From: Burkholderia sp. HI2500
GTDB taxonomy: Bacteria; Pseudomonadota; Gammaproteobacteria; Burkholderiales; Burkholderiaceae
Direction: 5' to 3'
DNA: 64,000 nucleotides
NCBI RefSeq assembly: GCF_002223055.1
Contig: NZ_NKFL01000004.1
Span: 1 to 64,000 of the forward strand
Both the position numbers and the translations under genes were made by a program. Of the stretch, positions 42,993-52,244 are shown piece after piece (within the stretch, counting starts at the first letter, position 1; every line of letters begins with the position of its first letter). The notes beneath the pieces are model-generated. The model made no database searches and had not been told where the DNA came from. It saw only the letters and a program-made list of their open reading frames with translations.

Positions 42993-44111
42993 ATGCGTTC
43001 GATCATCGCGGATTCGAAGCGATTGGTGGTGAAGGTGGGCTCCAGCCTCGTGACCAACGACGGCAAGGGGCTCGATCATGCGGCAATCGGCCGTTGGGCG
43101 GCCCAGATCGCCGCACTGCGCGCGCAGGGCAAGGAAGTCGTGCTCGTCAGTTCGGGCGCGATTGCCGAAGGGATGCAGCGGCTCGGCTGGAGCAAGCGAC
43201 CACGGGAAATCGACGAGTTGCAGGCTGCCGCCGCCGTCGGCCAGATGGGGCTCGCGCAGGTCTATGAAAGCCGCTTCACCGAGCACGACATCCGCACCGC
43301 GCAGATCCTGCTGACGCATGCCGACCTGGCGGATCGCGAGCGTTACCTGAATGCGCGTTCGACGATGCTGACGCTGCTGCGGCTTGGCGTCGTGCCGATC
43401 ATCAACGAGAACGACACGGTCGTCACCGACGAAATCAAGTTCGGCGACAACGATACGCTCGGCGCGCTCGTTGCAAACCTGATCGAAGGCGATGCCCTGA
43501 TCATCCTGACCGACCAGTCGGGGCTGTTCACGGCCGATCCGCGCAAGGACCCGAACGCGACGCTCGTTGCGGAAGCCAATGCAGGCGCGCCGGAACTCGA
43601 GGCGATGGCCGGCGGCGCGGGCTCCAGCCTTGGCCGCGGCGGGATGCTGACGAAGATCCTCGCGGCGAAGCGCGCGGCGCACAGCGGCGCGAACACCGTG
43701 ATCGCGAGCGGCCGGGAGGCCGACGTGCTCGTGCGTCTGGCGGCCGGTGAGGCGATCGGCACGCAACTGATCGCACGTACCGCGCGGATGGCGGCGCGCA
43801 AGCAGTGGATGGCCGACCACCTTCAGGTGCGCGGCCATGTCGTGATCGACGCAGGCGCGGTCGAGAAGCTGACGGCCGGCGGCAAGAGCCTGCTGCCGAT
43901 CGGCGTGATCGACGTGCAGGGCGCGTTCGCGCGCGGTGAAGTCATCGCGTGTGTCGGCCCCGACGGGCGCGAGGTGGCGCGTGGGCTCACGAACTACAGC
44001 AGTGCGGAGACGAAACTGATTCACCGCAAGCCGAGCGGCGAGATCGAATCCGTGCTCGGCTACATGCTGGAGCCCGAATTGATCCATCGCGACAACCTGG
44101 TGCTGGTGTGA
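42993..44111 (+). CDS. proB: Glutamate 5-kinase
   Basis: A 372-residue enzyme that phosphorylates glutamate in the first step of proline synthesis. The amino-acid kinase domain (about 1-260) starts with [15 protein letters not shown], with [16 protein letters not shown] near 147-162. A PUA domain fills about residues 280-360 ([18 protein letters not shown]). Feedback inhibition by proline is usual for the family. It follows obgE by 90 bp and ends in its own terminator. Confidence 0.96.
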   Translation: MRSIIADSKRLVVKVGSSLVTNDGKGLDHAAIGRWAAQIAALRAQGKEVVLVSSGAIAEGMQRLGWSKRPREIDELQAAAAVGQMGLAQVYESRFTEHDIRTAQILLTHADLADRERYLNARSTMLTLLRLGVVPIINENDTVVTDEIKFGDNDTLGALVANLIEGDALIILTDQSGLFTADPRKDPNATLVAEANAGAPELEAMAGGAGSSLGRGGMLTKILAAKRAAHSGANTVIASGREADVLVRLAAGEAIGTQLIARTARMAARKQWMADHLQVRGHVVIDAGAVEKLTAGGKSLLPIGVIDVQGAFARGEVIACVGPDGREVARGLTNYSSAETKLIHRKPSGEIESVLGYMLEPELIHRDNLVLV

Positions 44112-44140
44112 CCATTCGAGCAGGCTCCGGCTGCCAAACG

Positions 44141-44169
44141 AAAAAGCCCGCGTGATGCGGGCTTTTTTC
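44141..44169 (+). terminator. Terminator between proB and the CNP1-like gene
   Basis: AAAAAGCCCGCGTGATGCGGGCTTTTTT: a GCCCGC/GCGGGC stem with A-run before and T-run after. It can serve both converging genes. Confidence 0.92.
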
Positions 44170-44207
44170 TTGCGGCGAACAGGGGCGGCGGTGGGCGCCG
44201 CGCGCCG

Positions 44208-44765
44208 TCAGCGCAACTGGCTCATCGCGGTGCGGTGAAACCGGATGTTCTCCAGGATCTGCTGGGTCGAGCCCTGCGGCATCTTGTTCGCGCAGAAGTA
44301 GTCCTGATAGAGCGCCGAGTGGTAGGCATTCAGTTCGCCGTTCTCGATGCGCCGCCAGTCGTTTTCGACGGTGCGATCCCAGCCGTCGTGTTCCGAATTC
44401 AGGCCGGCATACTGGCGCCATTCGTAGGTGTCGCAGCGGATGCCTTCGTAGTTCACGTTGCGCGCGCCGGCCGGGCTCGTGATGACGACCGCGTAGCGCA
44501 CGACGCCATCGGTGCCGACCGCCAGCGACTTCGCATCGACGAAGAACTTGAGCGGCGTGTTCTGCGATACGTTGAACGGCAGCAGGTCGCCCGTCTGCGG
44601 CAGCGGCGGCAGCGAGTCGACCGTGTTTTCCTTCCACGTGCCCTGGCGGTCCAGCAGATACACGAACTCGCTGTCATCCTTGTTGGTGGGCGTCTTCGAA
44701 TTCGCGCAACCTGCCAGCGTGGCCACCGCGGCAATCGATGCGAGCGCGAGAGCAATCGCTTTCAA
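44208..44765 (-). CDS. CNP1-like family lipoprotein
   Basis: A 185-residue exported protein of the CNP1-like family, known mainly in Neisseria and Burkholderiales and without a defined function. A start (M)KAIALALASIAAVATLAGC gives a lipoprotein signal with lipobox Leu-Ala-Gly-Cys at residues ~18-21. The TTG at 44765 is chosen because it has AGGA about 9 nt upstream and yields a clean signal peptide; the longer GTG/ATG frame does not. Later segments such as RCDTYEWRQYAGLNSEHDGW (near 122-141) belong to the family. It lies 64 bp downstream of rppH on the same strand and may be co-transcribed. Confidence 0.78.
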   Translation of the reverse strand: MKAIALALASIAAVATLAGCANSKTPTNKDDSEFVYLLDRQGTWKENTVDSLPPLPQTGDLLPFNVSQNTPLKFFVDAKSLAVGTDGVVRYAVVITSPAGARNVNYEGIRCDTYEWRQYAGLNSEHDGWDRTVENDWRRIENGELNAYHSALYQDYFCANKMPQGSTQQILENIRFHRTAMSQLR

Positions 44766-44829
44766 TATGCATTCCTCGTAAAAAAAGGGCGCGACACCAA
44801 GGTCGCGCCCGGTCATGCAGTTCGATTCG

Positions 44830-45477
44830 TCATTTGCCGACGATCACGTGGGGCGGCATCTCGTCGAGCGTGCCCGCTTCCACTTCGATCTCCGAACAGA
44901 CTACCGATGTGTCGACAATCGTCAGCGTCTGCTGGGCCTCTACGCCAATGACGCGCGGATAGCGCGACAGACGCGGCCCACGCGGCTTCTCGGCTCGCTG
45001 CGCCGGGCGGCGCAGGAAGCGCGACAGTTCCGTCAGCGCCAACTGATAGACATCCCGCTTGAACTCGATCACCGCATCGAGCGGCACCCAGTACTCGTTC
45101 CAGCGCCACGCATCGAACTCCGGGTGGTCGGTCGCGCGCAAGCAAATGTCGCAATCGCGTCCAACCATCCGCAGCAGGAACCAGATCTGCTTCTGGCCGC
45201 GGTAATGACCGCGTACTTCGCGTTTAATGAACTTGTCAGGCACCTCATAACGCAACCAGTCGCGTGTGCGGCCGATTATCTTGACGTGTTCCGGGTGCAG
45301 GCCCGTTTCCTCGTGCAGTTCCCGGTACATCGCCTGCATGGGGGTCTCGCCGTACTTGATCCCACCTTGAGGAAACTGCCAGGAATGCTCGCGGAGCCGC
45401 TTACCCCAAAACACCTCGTTGCGCGCGTTCAAGAGGATGATGCCGACGTTCGGGCGAAAGCCTTCACGATCCAGCAT
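44830..45477 (-). CDS. rppH: RNA 5'-pyrophosphohydrolase
   Basis: A 215-residue Nudix enzyme that removes pyrophosphate from mRNA 5' ends and triggers RNase E decay. The start [20 protein letters not shown] is the RppH signature, and the Nudix box [20 protein letters not shown] begins near residue 37. The C-terminal ~50 residues beyond the catalytic domain are a longer, charged tail than in E. coli RppH (176 aa). A longer in-frame start at 45567 is rejected on family grounds. It is divergent from proS. Confidence 0.94.
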   Translation of the reverse strand: MLDREGFRPNVGIILLNARNEVFWGKRLREHSWQFPQGGIKYGETPMQAMYRELHEETGLHPEHVKIIGRTRDWLRYEVPDKFIKREVRGHYRGQKQIWFLLRMVGRDCDICLRATDHPEFDAWRWNEYWVPLDAVIEFKRDVYQLALTELSRFLRRPAQRAEKPRGPRLSRYPRVIGVEAQQTLTIVDTSVVCSEIEVEAGTLDEMPPHVIVGK

Positions 45478-45510
45478 ACAACCACCTTCGAATCCTTTAA
45501 AATTGCTTTG

Positions 45511-45516
45511 ATTATA
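45511..45516 (-). promoter_or_regulatory. Candidate -10 element of rppH
   Basis: TATAAT on the minus strand, 34-39 bp upstream of the rppH start, in an AT-rich patch. No convincing -35 hexamer lies upstream of it. The same patch reads TATAAA on the plus strand, so it may also serve proS. Confidence 0.4.
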
Positions 45517-45656
45517 AACAGATAACGGGCGCTGCGCACCGTGACGGAGCGAATCCGCGCGGGGCACACCGGCTGAATTGTCCCTGATTAGTCTGCTACG
45601 TCATCTGCGCCATCGCCGTTCGTCGCGCGCAGCTTTTTCACCTTGAAACTTTTTCG

Positions 45657-45683
45657 GGCGCCCCGCCTGGGGGCGCCGTTTTT
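45657..45683 (+). terminator. Terminator-like hairpin in the proS leader
   Basis: GGCGCCC-CGCCTGG-GGGCGCC followed by GTTTTT ends only 13 nt before the proS ATG. The gene upstream (rppH) points away, so there is no plus-strand transcript that needs ending here except the proS leader itself. This suggests attenuation or an mRNA structure near the ribosome site. Confidence 0.55.
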
Positions 45684-45695
45684 GGAACCGTCCGC

Positions 45696-47432
45696 ATGAA
45701 AGCTTCCCGTTTCTTTATCGGCACCCTGAAAGAAGCACCCGCCGACGCAGAGATCGTCAGCCACAAGCTGATGGTGCGCGCCGGCATGATCCGTCGCGTC
45801 GCCGGCGGCATCTATAACTACCTGCCGGTCGGCTTGCGTTCGATTCGCAAGGTCGAGGCAATCGTGCGCGAGGAAATGAACCGGGCGGGCGCCATCGAGC
45901 TGCTGATGCCGGCCGTGCAACCCGCCGAACTGTGGCAGGAATCGGGCCGCTGGGAGCAGTACGGTCCCGAGCTGCTGCGCTTCAAGGACCGCAAGGACAA
46001 CGACTTCGTGATCGGGCCGACGCACGAGGAAGTCATCACCGACATCGCGCGCAACCAGATCAAGAGCTACCGGCAGATGCCGGTGAACTTCTACCAGATC
46101 CAGACGAAGTTCCGCGACGAGATCCGTCCGCGCTTCGGCGTGATGCGCGGCCGCGAATTCATCATGAAGGACGCATACTCGTTCGACAAGGACGCGGCCG
46201 GCCTGAACGAGTCGTATCGCAAGATGTACGACGCGTACGTGCGCATCTTCACGCGCCTCGGCCTCGAGTTCCGTGCGGTCGCGGCCGACAGCGGCTCGAT
46301 CGGCGGTAACTTCTCGCACGAATTCCACGTGATCGCCGACACCGGTGAAGACGCGATCGCGTACTGCCCGACGTCCGAGTTCGCGGCGAACATCGAGGCG
46401 GCCGAAGCGTTGCCGCTGATCGCCGAACGCGCGGCGCCGGCCGAAGCGATGGAGAAGGTCGCGACGCCCGGCAAGGCGAAGTGCGAAGCCGTCGCCGAGC
46501 TGCTGGCCATCCCGCTCGAGCGCACGATCAAGTCGATCGTGCTCGCGACCGACAACGAAGGCGCCGAGCCGACCATCTGGCTCGTGATGCTGCGCGGCGA
46601 TCACGACCTGAACGAGATCAAGGTGTCGAAGCTGCCGGGCCTGAAGAACCACCGCTTCGCGACCGAGCAGGAAATCGTCGAGTGGTTCGGCACGCCGCCG
46701 GGCTATCTCGGCCCGGTCGGCACGAAGAAACCCGTGAAGGTGATCGCGGACCGCACGGTCGCGAACATGAGCGACTTCGTCGTCGGCGCGAACGAGGTCG
46801 ACTACCACATCGCGGGCGTGAACTGGGGCCGCGACCTGCCCGAGCCGGACGTCGCCGACGTGCGCAACGTGAAGAAGGGCGACCCGTCGCCGGACGGCAA
46901 GGGTGTGATCGACATCTGCCGCGGCATCGAGGTCGGCCACGTATTCCAGCTCGGCACCAAGTATTCGGAAGCGATGGGTGCGACGTTCCTCGACGAGTCG
47001 GGCAAGCCGCAGCCGATGCTGATGGGCTGCTACGGCGTCGGCGTCACGCGCATTCTCGGCGCGGCGATCGAACAGAACTTCGACGACCGCGGCATCATCT
47101 GGCCCGAGTCGATTGCACCGTTCGAAGTCGTGCTGTGCCCGATGGGCTATGACCGCAGCGACATGGTGCGCGAGACCGCCGACAAGCTGTACGCGGAACT
47201 CGTCGCAGCCGGCATCGACGTGATCCTCGACGATCGCGGCGAGCGCCCGGGCGTGATGTTCGCCGACTGGGAGCTGGTCGGCGTGCCGCATCGCCTCGTG
47301 ATCGGCGAGCGCGGCCTGAAGGAAGGCAAGATCGAGTATCAGGGCCGCCGCGACGCCGAAGCGACGCTGCTGCCGGCCGACGCGGCTGCGGCGACGGTCG
47401 CGGAGAAGATCCGCGCCGCGCTCGCGCGCTAA
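45696..47432 (+). CDS. proS: Prolyl-tRNA synthetase (bacterial long type)
   Basis: A 578-residue class II synthetase. Motif 1 and 2 regions are seen around [18 protein letters not shown] and [13 protein letters not shown] (near residues 105-117). The YbaK-like editing insertion (about 225-400) removes mischarged Ala-tRNAPro, and motif 3 ([13 protein letters not shown], near 444-456) and an anticodon-binding domain follow. Length and insertion define the prokaryote-type enzyme. A hairpin with a T-run lies in its leader. Confidence 0.97.
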   Translation: MKASRFFIGTLKEAPADAEIVSHKLMVRAGMIRRVAGGIYNYLPVGLRSIRKVEAIVREEMNRAGAIELLMPAVQPAELWQESGRWEQYGPELLRFKDRKDNDFVIGPTHEEVITDIARNQIKSYRQMPVNFYQIQTKFRDEIRPRFGVMRGREFIMKDAYSFDKDAAGLNESYRKMYDAYVRIFTRLGLEFRAVAADSGSIGGNFSHEFHVIADTGEDAIAYCPTSEFAANIEAAEALPLIAERAAPAEAMEKVATPGKAKCEAVAELLAIPLERTIKSIVLATDNEGAEPTIWLVMLRGDHDLNEIKVSKLPGLKNHRFATEQEIVEWFGTPPGYLGPVGTKKPVKVIADRTVANMSDFVVGANEVDYHIAGVNWGRDLPEPDVADVRNVKKGDPSPDGKGVIDICRGIEVGHVFQLGTKYSEAMGATFLDESGKPQPMLMGCYGVGVTRILGAAIEQNFDDRGIIWPESIAPFEVVLCPMGYDRSDMVRETADKLYAELVAAGIDVILDDRGERPGVMFADWELVGVPHRLVIGERGLKEGKIEYQGRRDAEATLLPADAAAATVAEKIRAALAR

Positions 47433-47453
47433 GCGCACCGACCGGGGAACGCG

Positions 47454-48056
47454 GTGGAATACACCTTCCTGTCGGCCACCGTGCTCCTGGTGCTGATCAC
47501 CGATCCGCTCGGCAACATCCCGCTGTTCATTTCGGCGATGCGGGATGTGCCGCGCGAGCGGCGCGTGAAGCTGATCCTGCGTGAAGTGGGGATCGCGTTC
47601 GTGATCCTGCTGTTCTTCATGCTGGTCGGTGATCGTTTCCTGCGGATGATGAGCCTCACCGACCTGTCGCTGCGGCTCGGCGGCGGGATCGTGCTGTTCC
47701 TGATCGCGCTGCGGATGATCTTCCCGCATCCGGACGGCGCGCTCGGCAACGATCCGCGTGCGGGCGGCGAGCCGTTCATCGTGCCGCTCGCGATTCCGGC
47801 GCTCGCCGGGCCGTCCGCGCTCGCGACGGTGATGCTGCTGACGTCGCAGGGACCCGGCAAGATGCTCGAGTGGGTCGGCGCGCTGACGGTCACGATGATC
47901 GTCTGCGCGGTGACGCTGGTGCTGGCCGAGCGGATCCAGCAATGGATCGGCGAGCGGACCGTCGCGGCGTTCGAGCGCCTGATGGGCCTCGTGCTCGTCG
48001 CGATTTCGGTCGAGATGATGCTGGGCGGCGTCCGCGCGTTCGTGCACCAGCTGTAG
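47454..48056 (+). CDS. MarC family integral membrane protein
   Basis: A 200-residue protein with six predicted helices. LLVLITDPLGNIPLFISAM near residues 9-27 and PLAIPALAGPSALATVM near 108-124 are the two conserved MarC/UPF0056 segments. Function is unknown; the old link to multiple antibiotic resistance was not upheld in E. coli. The start is GTG, 21 bp after proS, so it is probably co-transcribed with proS. Confidence 0.88.
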   Translation: MEYTFLSATVLLVLITDPLGNIPLFISAMRDVPRERRVKLILREVGIAFVILLFFMLVGDRFLRMMSLTDLSLRLGGGIVLFLIALRMIFPHPDGALGNDPRAGGEPFIVPLAIPALAGPSALATVMLLTSQGPGKMLEWVGALTVTMIVCAVTLVLAERIQQWIGERTVAAFERLMGLVLVAISVEMMLGGVRAFVHQL

Positions 48057-48083
48057 GGCGGGGCGGCGCACACCCAAGACGCC

Positions 48084-48127
48084 AAAAAAAGCGGCGCGCC
48101 GGGAAACCGGAGCGCCGCTTTCTATTT
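48084..48127. terminator. Bidirectional terminator between marC-like gene and hpt
   Basis: AAAAAAAGCGGCGC...GCGCCGCTTTCTATTTA: an 8-bp stem AGCGGCGC/GCGCCGCT with an inner CCGG-rich loop, an A-run before and T-rich tail after. It separates two converging genes. Confidence 0.85.
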
Positions 48128-48148
48128 ATATAGTGCGGAGCGGGGCGC

Positions 48149-48700
48149 TCAGACGTTCGTGGTCAGCGCACGGATCGTCGGCAGGTTGCGCCAGTAGCCC
48201 TTCGCATCCATCCCGCAGCCGAACACGTAGCGGTCCGGTACCGCGAAGCCGCAGAAGTCGGGGTGCAGCGGCTTCGCCTTCGCGAGCGTCTTCTCGCACA
48301 GCACGGCCGACATGAAGCGCTTGGCGCCCATGTCGAGAATGCGGTCGCGGATCGCGGCCATCGTCTCGCCTTCGTCGAGGATGTCATCGAGCACGAGCAC
48401 GATCCGGTCTTTCACCGATTCGCGCGGCGCGACGCGCCAGTGCATTTCCGGGCTGCCCTGCGTCGTGTTGCGGTAGCGGGTCAGGTGGATGTAGTCGAAT
48501 TCCAGCGGGAAATCGAGATGCGGCAGCAGCATCCCGGTAAACACCGCGGCGCCGCCCATCACCGAGAGAACGAGCGGGAACGCGTCGCCGATCTCGGCGC
48601 GGATCGCGTCGGCCATCTTGGAGATCGACGCGTTGACGGCGTCCGCCGAGACGATCTCTTCGGAGTGGTTGAAAATGTGGAGGGCTTCTTCGCGGTTCAT
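48149..48700 (-). CDS. hpt: Hypoxanthine-guanine phosphoribosyltransferase
   Basis: A 183-residue purine salvage enzyme. The PRPP-binding motif VLVLDDILDEGETM lies near residues 97-110, with the flexible-loop region YIHLTRYRNTTQG near 71-83. It belongs to the PRTase clade with hypoxanthine/guanine activity, but exact base preference cannot be read from sequence. ATG at 48700 (MNREEAL) is favoured over an upstream start at 48727. Confidence 0.87.
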   Translation of the reverse strand: MNREEALHIFNHSEEIVSADAVNASISKMADAIRAEIGDAFPLVLSVMGGAAVFTGMLLPHLDFPLEFDYIHLTRYRNTTQGSPEMHWRVAPRESVKDRIVLVLDDILDEGETMAAIRDRILDMGAKRFMSAVLCEKTLAKAKPLHPDFCGFAVPDRYVFGCGMDAKGYWRNLPTIRALTTNV

Positions 48701-48794
48701 GTGTTCTGGCGGGCAGTCGGTATACAAATAAGAATGAAGCAGAACGGCCGCCGCGCGCTACAGCAAAAACCCGCGCGCCGGCCGATGGGCGGAA

Positions 48795-50162
48795 TCAGCG
48801 CATGCCGGGCATCATGCCCTTCAGGCCGCGCATCATCTTCTGCATGTTGCCGCCCTTCAGCTTCTTCATCATCGTACGCATCTGGTCGTACTGGTTCAGC
48901 ATCCGGTTGACTTCCTGCACCGGCACGCCCGCGCCGGCTGCAATGCGGCGCTTGCGCGTCGCCTTGATGATCTCGGGTTTCGCGCGCTCGGCCGGCGTCA
49001 TCGAGCTGATGATGCCTTCCATCCGGCGGATCGACTTCTCGGCCTGGCCCATGTCGGCGCCGGCGGCCGCCTGCTGGAACTGCGCAGGGAGTTTATCCAT
49101 CAGCGACGACAGGCCGCCCATGTTCTTCATCTGCGAGATCTGCGCGCGGAAATCGTTCAGGTCGAAGTCGCCGCCTTTCTTGACCTTGTCGGCGAGCTTC
49201 TGCGCGGCCTGCACGTCGACGCCGCGCTGCGCCTCCTCGACGAGCGCGAGGATGTCGCCCATGCCGAGGATCCGGTTCGCCATCCGGTCGGGGTGGAACA
49301 CCTCGAGGCCGTCGAGCTTCTCCGCGACACCGACGAACTTGATCGGCTTGCCCGTGACGTGACGCACCGACAGCGCGGCGCCGCCGCGCGAGTCGCCGTC
49401 GAGCTTGGTCAGCACGACGCCGGTGAGCGGCAGCGTGTCGTTGAACGCCTTCGCGGTGTTGACCGCGTCCTGGCCGAGCATCGCGTCGACGACGAACAGT
49501 GTTTCGGCCGGCTTCAGCGTGCCGTGCAGCGCGGCGATTTCCTGCATCATCGCCTCGTCGATGCCGAGGCGGCCGGCCGTGTCGACGATCAGCACGTCAT
49601 GGTAGTGGCGCTTTGCCCAATCGACGGCCGCAATCGCGATGTCGACGGGCTTCTGGTCCGGCGTGGACGGGAAGAAGTCGGCGCCGACCTGTTCGCTCAC
49701 CGTTTTCAGCTGCATGATTGCGGCCGGGCGATACACGTCGCACGACACGGTCAGCACCTTCTTCTTGTACTTCTCGCGCAGCAGCTTCGCGAGCTTGCCG
49801 GCGGTCGTGGTCTTGCCCGCGCCTTGCAGGCCGGCCATCAGGATCACGGCGGGCGGCGTGACCGCGAGGTTCAGCTCGGCGGCCTTGCCTTCGTAGTCGC
49901 CGCCGATCACGGCGGTCAGTTCCTTCTGGACCACGCCGACCAGCGCCTGACCCGGCGACAGGCTGCTGATCACTTCTTCGCCGAGCGCCTTTTCCTTGAC
50001 CTTGGCGATGAATTCGCGGACGACCGGCAACGAAACGTCGGCCTCCAGCAGGGCGAGACGCACCTCGCGGAGCATCTCCTGCGTGTTCGCCTCGGTAAGC
50101 CGGGCCTCGCCGCGCAGCGTCTTGACGACGCGCGCCATCCGTTGAGTGAGATTGTCGAGCAT
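48795..50162 (-). CDS. ffh: Signal recognition particle protein Ffh
   Basis: A 455-residue SRP GTPase that targets inner-membrane proteins with 4.5S RNA. N domain (1-~85), G domain with G1 GLQGAGKTTTAGKL near residues 105-118, DTAGRLGID near 191-199 and TKLDGDSRGGAALS near 248-261, then the Met-rich M domain (about 298-455) that ends GNMQKMMRGLKGMMPGM. It starts divergently from a cytochrome c assembly gene across 89 bp. Confidence 0.97.
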   Translation of the reverse strand: MLDNLTQRMARVVKTLRGEARLTEANTQEMLREVRLALLEADVSLPVVREFIAKVKEKALGEEVISSLSPGQALVGVVQKELTAVIGGDYEGKAAELNLAVTPPAVILMAGLQGAGKTTTAGKLAKLLREKYKKKVLTVSCDVYRPAAIMQLKTVSEQVGADFFPSTPDQKPVDIAIAAVDWAKRHYHDVLIVDTAGRLGIDEAMMQEIAALHGTLKPAETLFVVDAMLGQDAVNTAKAFNDTLPLTGVVLTKLDGDSRGGAALSVRHVTGKPIKFVGVAEKLDGLEVFHPDRMANRILGMGDILALVEEAQRGVDVQAAQKLADKVKKGGDFDLNDFRAQISQMKNMGGLSSLMDKLPAQFQQAAAGADMGQAEKSIRRMEGIISSMTPAERAKPEIIKATRKRRIAAGAGVPVQEVNRMLNQYDQMRTMMKKLKGGNMQKMMRGLKGMMPGMR

Positions 50163-50251
50163 GGGGAGCGATGGACAGTGGGGCCCGAAGGCGCGGCGGA
50201 ACCGAACAAAGGGAGCCGTCGCGGGAAGGGGGCCTAGTGTAAACTTCGAAC

Positions 50252-51145
50252 ATGGATATTGTACTGTATGCCCTCACCGCATTCCTGTACGGCGGCCTCG
50301 CCGTCGCAGGCTGGCGCACGCACCGCCAGGGCGCGACGCCGCTCGTCGCGAGCGTGCCGGCCGTGCCGGTTCCCGCGTCCGCTGCGTCCGGGATGAGCGG
50401 GGCCGGCCGCGCGCTGCTGTTCGCCGCGCTGGTCGCGCACGGCGTGCTGCTCCATATGACGATCTTTCCGAACGACGCAATGGTGTTCGGCTTCGCGTTC
50501 GCGCTGTCCGCGATGTTCTGGCTCGGCGCCGGCATCTACTGGATCGAGAGCTTCTTCTTCCCGCTCGACAGCCTGCGCCTGCTGGTACTGCCGCTCGCGT
50601 GTGGCGCGTCGCTGCTGCCGCTCGTGTTCGGTGGCGTGCGGGTGCTTCCTTATGCCGCAGCGCCGTTGTTCAAGCTGCATTTCCTGATCGCGAACATCGC
50701 ATACGGCCTGTTCGCGATCGCGGCGCTGCACGCGATCCTGATGCTGATGGTCGAGCGGCGCCTGCAGTCGCTGCGGAGCGGCGGGCGCGACGGCTCGACG
50801 GGCTGGATCGCGAGCTGGCTCGAGACGCTGCCGCCGCTGCTCACGCTCGAGAAGCTGCTGTTCCGCCTGATCGGCGCCGGCTTCGTGCTGCTCACGCTGA
50901 CGCTCGCGTCGGGCATCCTGTTCAGCGAGCAGGTCGACGCGCGCGCGCTGCGGCTCGACCACAAGACGGTATTCGCGATCCTGTCGTGGCTGATGTTCGG
51001 CGGCCTGCTGGTCGCCCGCAAGACGTCGGGCTGGCGTGGCCGTGGTGCCGCGCGCTGGGTGCTCGTGTCGTTCGCCGCGCTGCTGCTCGCGTATGTCGGC
51101 AGCCGGTTCGTTTTCGAGGTGCTGCTGCACCGTTCCGTGGTTTGA
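50252..51145 (+). CDS. Cytochrome c assembly family membrane protein (CcsA/YpjD-like)
   Basis: A 297-residue protein with about eight helices of the CcsA/CcmC-like family, related to E. coli YpjD/CorE. Conserved segments are the HFLIANIAYGLFAIAALHAI helix (near 147-166), in which His is a likely haem ligand, and the C-terminal SGILFSEQ...HKTVFAILSW segment (near 220-245). The domain handles haem in cytochrome c maturation systems. Whether this copy does so is unknown, since no other ccm/ccs gene is near. It is followed by two small genes on the same strand. Confidence 0.85.
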   Translation: MDIVLYALTAFLYGGLAVAGWRTHRQGATPLVASVPAVPVPASAASGMSGAGRALLFAALVAHGVLLHMTIFPNDAMVFGFAFALSAMFWLGAGIYWIESFFFPLDSLRLLVLPLACGASLLPLVFGGVRVLPYAAAPLFKLHFLIANIAYGLFAIAALHAILMLMVERRLQSLRSGGRDGSTGWIASWLETLPPLLTLEKLLFRLIGAGFVLLTLTLASGILFSEQVDARALRLDHKTVFAILSWLMFGGLLVARKTSGWRGRGAARWVLVSFAALLLAYVGSRFVFEVLLHRSVV

Positions 51146-51158
51146 ACGCAGGTTTCCG

Positions 51159-51482
51159 ATGCGACAGATTCTTCTCCTGATTCTTCTCTTCTTCGCGGGT
51201 TCGTGGATCGCGCGCAAGCTGCGCCAGGCCCAGGAGCACGCGCAGGCGCGCACCGGCCGCGGCGCCGGTCACGACGGCATGCCCGGCGCCGGCGCCGGCG
51301 GCGCGGGTTCGGGGCGCCCGAACGGCGATGCGCGGGCGCTGCCCGAGCCGATGGTGCGCTGCGCCGAATGCGGCGTGCATGCGCCGAAGGGCGACGCCGT
51401 CGCCGCGGGCGGTGAATACTTCTGCAGCGCCGAGCACGCGCAGCGCCACGCCGCGCGGTCGAGCGGTCGCGACGCACGATGA
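51159..51482 (+). CDS. PP0621-like small membrane protein with zinc-finger-like tail
   Basis: A 107-residue protein. Residues ~1-17 form a hydrophobic helix (MRQILLLILLFFAGSWIARK), followed by a Gly/Ala-rich linker. The C-terminus holds CAECGVHAPKGD...YFCSAEHAQRH, a Cys-x2-Cys/Cys-x3-His arrangement that could bind zinc. Similar small proteins of unknown role are annotated as PP0621 family next to ampD. The stop overlaps the ampD start by 4 bp, so they are translated together. Confidence 0.78.
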   Translation: MRQILLLILLFFAGSWIARKLRQAQEHAQARTGRGAGHDGMPGAGAGGAGSGRPNGDARALPEPMVRCAECGVHAPKGDAVAAGGEYFCSAEHAQRHAARSSGRDAR

Positions 51483-52069
51483 GCGACACGCGGTTGCTGT
51501 CGGTCGACGCGCACGGCTGGGTGCGCGAAGCGCGCCATGCGCCGTCGCCGAACTTCGAGGTGCGGCCCGCGGGCGCGGTGCCGACGCTCGTGGTCGTCCA
51601 CAACATCAGCCTGCCGCCCGGCGAATTCGGCGGTGACGCGATCGAGGCGCTGTTCCTGAATCGTCTCGACTGCGATGCGCACCCCTATTACCAGAGCCAC
51701 CTGCGCGACGTGCGCGTGTCCGCGCACTTCCTGATCCGCCGCAACGGCGAACTCGTGCAGTTCGTGTCGTGCGACGAGCGTGCGTGGCATGCGGGCTCGT
51801 CCGAGTTCTTCGGCCGGGCGCGCTGCAATGACTTCTCGATCGGCATCGAGCTCGAGGGCGCGGACGACGTGCCGTTCGACGACGCGCAGTATGCGATGCT
51901 CGCCGCGCTCTCCCGCGCGCTCGCGGCACGCTACCCGGTCGACGCATTCGCGGGGCACTCGGACGTCGCGCCGGGCCGCAAGACCGACCCGGGCCCACAT
52001 TTCGATTGGCAACGCTTTGCGAGCGATGCCGGTTTTTCCGCCGAATACTTTCCTTTCCGTCAGCACTGA
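51479..52069 (+). CDS. ampD: 1,6-anhydro-N-acetylmuramyl-L-alanine amidase AmpD
   Basis: A 196-residue cytoplasmic zinc amidase for muropeptide recycling; its loss usually raises AmpC beta-lactamase through AmpR. The zinc ligands are visible: His in VVHNISLPPG (near residue 41) and the His/Asp pair in GHSDVAPGRKTDPG (near 160-173). HAGSSEFFGRARCNDFSIGI near 102-121 is also characteristic. It overlaps the PP0621-like gene and ends before the nrdA promoter region. Confidence 0.94.
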   Translation: MSDTRLLSVDAHGWVREARHAPSPNFEVRPAGAVPTLVVVHNISLPPGEFGGDAIEALFLNRLDCDAHPYYQSHLRDVRVSAHFLIRRNGELVQFVSCDERAWHAGSSEFFGRARCNDFSIGIELEGADDVPFDDAQYAMLAALSRALAARYPVDAFAGHSDVAPGRKTDPGPHFDWQRFASDAGFSAEYFPFRQH

Positions 52070-52179
52070 TCGCAGGGTTTTTGAGGGCGCGAAATTTTTT
52101 TTTCCGACCAATGCCTTGTCGCGTCTGAGCCTGTGCGGGGTGAGGGTGATGTCAATACCTCCATCGCAAATTATCCATT

Positions 52180-52207
52180 TTGACGTCCTCCGAATGTCCA
52201 CTATACT
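52180..52207 (+). promoter_or_regulatory. nrdA promoter
   Basis: TTGACG (52180-52185), a 16-bp spacer and TATACT (52202-52207). The -10 lies within the upstream NrdR box, which supports the assignment. Transcription would start near 52214, leaving a leader of about 317 nt. Confidence 0.72.
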
Positions 52208-52244
52208 TGGTGCCAGTTGAGCAGTTCTGCACTAGATATAGTGT
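52198..52244 (+). promoter_or_regulatory. Tandem NrdR boxes
   Basis: Two 16-bp sites, CCACTATACTTGGTGC (52198-52213) and GCACTAGATATAGTGT (52229-52244), match the known NrdR consensus ACACWATATATWGTGT; the second is the closer match. Their starts are 31 bp apart, about three helical turns, the spacing normally found for co-operative NrdR binding. The first covers the -10, the second lies just past the start site, which is a repressing layout. Confidence 0.85.
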
